Below, one piece after another: positions 61,901-64,000 of a stretch of 64,000 nt of DNA. A program made the position numbers and the translations under genes. How positions within the stretch are numbered: the stretch's first letter is position 1; each line of letters begins with the position of its first letter. The notes beneath the pieces were generated by a model. It saw nothing but the letters and a program-made list of their open reading frames with translations, made no database searches and had not been told where the DNA came from. The DNA comes from Endozoicomonas euniceicola (lineage in GTDB: Bacteria > Pseudomonadota > Gammaproteobacteria > Pseudomonadales > Endozoicomonadaceae), in NCBI RefSeq assembly GCF_025562755.1, contig NZ_CP103300.1:3969001-4033000 (forward strand). The letters run 5' to 3'.

Positions 61901-64000
61901 TGAAGTTCCAGGGCAAAATGCTGTTGAAACAGGACTTCCCAATGGCTGGCACTACATTGGTTCATCAACGGCACCAGCTGGGACAGATCCGCCATAGAAG
62001 GTCTCAGGGGTAGTTTTTTCTCCTCCAGTATCCGCTCCAAAGCGATAAAACGGTTTGCCAGCCATTCCGACAGTTGAGCCGACGATGCCATTCGTCCAGT
62101 CACGCTACGGATATCCTGAGCGCTGAAAGGGCTTAGTTTAATTTGAGTGCAACGGTTTTTAAGGGCGGGACTGAAGACTTCCCTGCCTTCAAAATCACTG
62201 GGGTTCACGGTGGCAATCAGCTTGAAGCCGGGAGCGGCATCCCCGCACAAGAGCCCGTTAAACAGGCCTTCAAGATTAGCCGTAGGAATCAGGTTAAGCT
62301 CGCTGACTACTACGGTGGTGCCGTTCTTCATGGCCTGCTCAACCACCCGGACCAGATGATCCCAGTCATTCAGGCTGGCATTGATGTGCTGGTAAGAGAC
62401 TTTCTTATGATCCTCCTTGCTGAGTGCCTTTTGCCGGTTCCACTCCTCTAAAACGCAGGTCAGGATAAAATCCTTTCCCCACCCGGCCGGGCCTTCAACA
62501 ATGACACCGTTTCGCCCCTCATTCTTTTCCAACATGAGCCAGTACTGTTTCACCAAAGTAGTGATAGAACCGGTAGCTATATCCACCTCCGGTCGGTTTT
62601 TGGCCAGGGAGCAGATAAAGGCAGCAAACCGGTCGTCAACCCCTTTCAGTATTGAATCATCAGCGGGGAACTGCGCCTGCCGCCAGAGTCTGAGTGCAGA
62701 AAGAGCCTCCTGTTGCTCTTCAGATACCATCTTGTCAAGGCATTCCTCAAAGGCACGTTGAATCAACGCATTGATCTTTGACGGGCTCATTGCCACTTTA
62801 TCCCCGGGATCAGCATGGGTCAGAGTGAGATTGATATGCGCCAGAAGATCCTTAATATCCCGTGGGCCAAACACCTCATTCGGCAACAGCCTTTTATATT
62901 GCTCCAGTTGTGCCAGAATCACGCCGCAGGCGTGGCATTTCAGCGGGTTATCCCATTCCCCGGGCAGGCCAGGGTAGATGATGGAACGCATGAGCAGTTG
63001 CGCATCCATGGGGGGATAAGCAATAAACTGCAGTCTTTTACTGATGCTTGCGCCCAGCTCTCGTCCCCCGTAAGTGTCTGGATTTCCCGTCATAACAATG
63101 CGGGACTTTTGACGCACCTTAATATACTCCCCTCTTATGCTGAGATGGAGAATGCCATTACGACCTGTAAGCCCGACTAATGGCTCGAATAATGCATCGA
63201 CTCCCAGGTTGGCTTCATCAAGAATCAGTACCGGAGGGTTGGGATTTTCAGCCCACTTCTGTAAGGGCCCCTTCTCAAAAGTGCTGTAGACATTCCCATC
63301 AGGGGCCGTCTTAATGACCTGCCGACCGTATAAATCCTCATAGGTGGTATGGGGGCCAATGGTTATCCTTACAAAGGGCGGGTCAGGTCGTTCCGTTCCG
63401 GCAAATGCCATGGAAGCTGCCATTTCGGCCATCCATGTTTTACCGGAACCGGCTTCTCCCATCAGAAAAATCATAGGGTAGGACATAATGTCCTGAGTCA
63501 GCTTGGCCATTCGCCCCGATTGCCGTGAGGGGCTATGATTTTCTCCATCAAGCAGAGCCTTGGGAAAATCTTCAAAGCCCGGAGGCAGCGGCTGTTTTAA
63601 AATGCCTTCAAGAATCTGTTTGATTCTGGAGAGCTTGTCCGGCTCAGACACTGGTTCATCATCAAGAAGCGTGCAAACCTCTTCGAGCTGTTCAAATATT
63701 TTTATATCGCTCTGAACATCCAGATCATTGGCAATAATCCAGTAGCGAAGCTGTTTAATGCGAGTTTTGTGGTAATAATGCAAGTCAACAACCGAGGAAA
63801 GATCAACGTCCAGTGTTTTTGCCCACTGCGCCTTCTCCTGATCATTGTCAATTGCCCCTACAAGATACCGTTTAAGAGTATCAAGACATTCATGGCTCAG
63901 CTCATTGAGGTCTTGTGAATAATTTTCCTTAAGAGAAGGAAAAGCCCCGGAGGGGCAATGCTGGGCTAATACCCAGAAGTCTTTACGAACATCCTCATCC
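58999..64000 (-). CDS. Giant protein with two AAA+ modules and a transglutaminase-like core; 5' end outside window
   Basis: At least 1666 residues; the frame is open to the window edge, so the N-terminus is missing and the TTG at 63783 is internal. Numbering from that TTG: AAA+ module 1 has Walker A GEAGSGKT (109-116), Walker B LILDE (186-190), sensor-1 Asn in MTGNPDTYGG (231-240) and SISKR (246-250) as arginine-finger region, the MoxR/dynein-like (AAA_5) style. Module 2 has Walker A EGPAGWGKD (Lys437), Walker-B-like VVVSELNL, then ATVNPSDFEGREVFSPALKNR. A transglutaminase-like core follows: Cys979 (QGVCRHRALVFALL), His1005 (NDCHQYAEV), Asp1022 (YRVDLGG). The C-terminal 500 residues are unrecognised. 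No signal seen. Single gene convergent with the NSS transporter. Confidence 0.85.
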   Translation of the reverse strand, partial: DEDVRKDFWVLAQHCPSGAFPSLKENYSQDLNELSHECLDTLKRYLVGAIDNDQEKAQWAKTLDVDLSSVVDLHYYHKTRIKQLRYWIIANDLDVQSDIKIFEQLEEVCTLLDDEPVSEPDKLSRIKQILEGILKQPLPPGFEDFPKALLDGENHSPSRQSGRMAKLTQDIMSYPMIFLMGEAGSGKTWMAEMAASMAFAGTERPDPPFVRITIGPHTTYEDLYGRQVIKTAPDGNVYSTFEKGPLQKWAENPNPPVLILDEANLGVDALFEPLVGLTGRNGILHLSIRGEYIKVRQKSRIVMTGNPDTYGGRELGASISKRLQFIAYPPMDAQLLMRSIIYPGLPGEWDNPLKCHACGVILAQLEQYKRLLPNEVFGPRDIKDLLAHINLTLTHADPGDKVAMSPSKINALIQRAFEECLDKMVSEEQQEALSALRLWRQAQFPADDSILKGVDDRFAAFICSLAKNRPEVDIATGSITTLVKQYWLMLEKNEGRNGVIVEGPAGWGKDFILTCVLEEWNRQKALSKEDHKKVSYQHINASLNDWDHLVRVVEQAMKNGTTVVVSELNLIPTANLEGLFNGLLCGDAAPGFKLIATVNPSDFEGREVFSPALKNRCTQIKLSPFSAQDIRSVTGRMASSAQLSEWLANRFIALERILEEKKLPLRPSMADLSQLVPLMNQCSASHWEVLFQQHFALELQLAQVTMSDLNSSCPVTDTVKAINTMTVKDVKGSGSGERIDMADLSTLSDLPNYLVDMDTADQAGLTHVSFSMPDSVYAPVYKKTANRLTVASQPSSKSVKPRYRSSPATIIQLDGNVISNDGGSLRCATLFSSYFYPQRSYRTDLYQLNASQFWRKDLIDPKDKGITMVPAPAWKTRLALEDLGAIEATCQFLLSSEWLALPGLTPNDQLQGIECREGWKLEVARSHSTGQWLVRCPTPMEQGCESVTIDFKVIPDAAYDRLPDSGTAFELSQELISQNTREWLDNHIFKRPPGDHCASFDELCHIKQQGSPSEQIRALVKWCQSFSYTENLPGSGAELILNTIRRKQGVCRHRALVFALLAGYLGIPTRIVRNDCHQYAEVSPDNGRHWYRVDLGGGPREIIPPAVSCRRSLINRVISPIVTIGNYLLNITPGNPSFDLGAFIPGQAIVATNTELDPENVQATGERLPQNSLTGTVAEADAGSPDTTETVLTVTEGVTEGVGKAESALKRKHFVDSKVEAWLEGMPAEPELNAPAIDSCTRQTQLVKVLSDIQTTDAAMTEQEATQLQGLLKSFQDASDAEKRYACAQMLHFLSSRPFALLLMEKPEWVSLLDMTLALDNTQGQNKTNLLMVIKKWSRHDFFAKSPLCEWVSSYLDHRDYHYNTADYLDVLERMKTDFAAQRLNDFYGRELAGEQQWQSSMGDQKDNSLIRVRGNSQILKRRLQEAGLENRWQHTYSSKGLSVTRMALGEPCFKKTTEGESRTTKPAVVHLDAAVLWELRNLYLAWKNGRENRGEQQGGSVSSGTRSTVVTASKASWESSYQAAPGHVMGDESLISFGTEDKSLSVEARVGIKQGRSDEPSLEQELERFFQWLASQDTSTEGWWLCSSPCQTEEGKTIKAGCYQTPPGVTDIRALYRDADKATETLLDQKRIKDLLGPSATLLQGKTLQNLFKEYLVRRFQDSGS

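Noticed and set aside
63781..63783. TTG as start of the AAA+/transglutaminase gene
   Set aside because: The same frame stays open for 72 more codons to the window edge with coding-like sequence (...DEDVRKDFWVLAQH...), so the start is outside.

Overview
The window looks like chromosomal DNA of a host-associated marine gammaproteobacterium, most likely an Endozoicomonas-type member of the Oceanospirillales. Housekeeping proteins (NrdA/NrdB/YfaE, PyrB/PyrI, RhlB, Kbl/Tdh, FolE, FeoA/FeoB, YaaA) are typically gammaproteobacterial. Between them sit very large, mostly secreted proteins with eukaryote-like modules (RING-H2, RING-HC plus TRAF zinc fingers, C2H2 finger, transglutaminase-like core). 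That mixture is what suggests a symbiont or pathogen genome; the taxon is inference.

Layout. 1-6.4 kb: an RstB/RstA-like two-component pair, then nrdA-nrdB-yfaE behind a control region with a phased pair of NrdR-box-like sites, and a small protein of unknown function. 6.5-14 kb: a BASS transporter, pyrB-pyrI behind a leader peptide and attenuator, an EamA exporter, rhlB and a PIN-PhoH ATPase. 14-23 kb: a 1250-residue secreted RING-H2 protein, then a duplicated HlyD/ATPase/permease exporter locus in which each copy has lost different genes; a C2H2-plus-RING gene and a putative group II intron remnant lie between the copies. 23-28 kb: a Fur-box-controlled iron region (feoA, feoB, a Cys-rich FeoB partner, and two divergent periplasmic proteins) and a flavin reductase. 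28-38 kb: a secreted unknown, a broken glutamate dehydrogenase gene, a PAP2-like protein, yaaA, an IS605-type element (tnpA/tnpB), yqhA, a FadL-type porin and an S-adenosylhomocysteine-hydrolase-like protein lacking catalytic residues.

38.7-50 kb: a 2678-residue exported protein with a nucleotidyltransferase-like motif set and three Sel1-like units; folE, which carries one 18-bp tandem array inside its 5' end and a second, inversely related array at its stop codon; a 299-residue candidate effector with a possible Cys/His/Asp triad; and an AT-rich three-gene operon (ParA-like stub, unknown, Mrr-like nuclease). 50-64 kb: the tdh-kbl threonine degradation operon, two RING-HC/TRAF genes that are recent duplicates (one fused to an exported N-terminal region), transposase debris, a sodium:neurotransmitter-symporter homologue, and a multidomain AAA+/AAA+/transglutaminase-like protein running off the right edge.

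The least ordinary material is the set of predicted host-directed proteins (14.3-18, 20.8-21.5, 38.7-46.8, 52.9-57.4 and 59-64 kb) and the rearranged exporter locus among them. The ORF beginning near 63783 is not the true gene start: the frame stays open to the last base of the window. No rRNA, tRNA or CRISPR array was seen.
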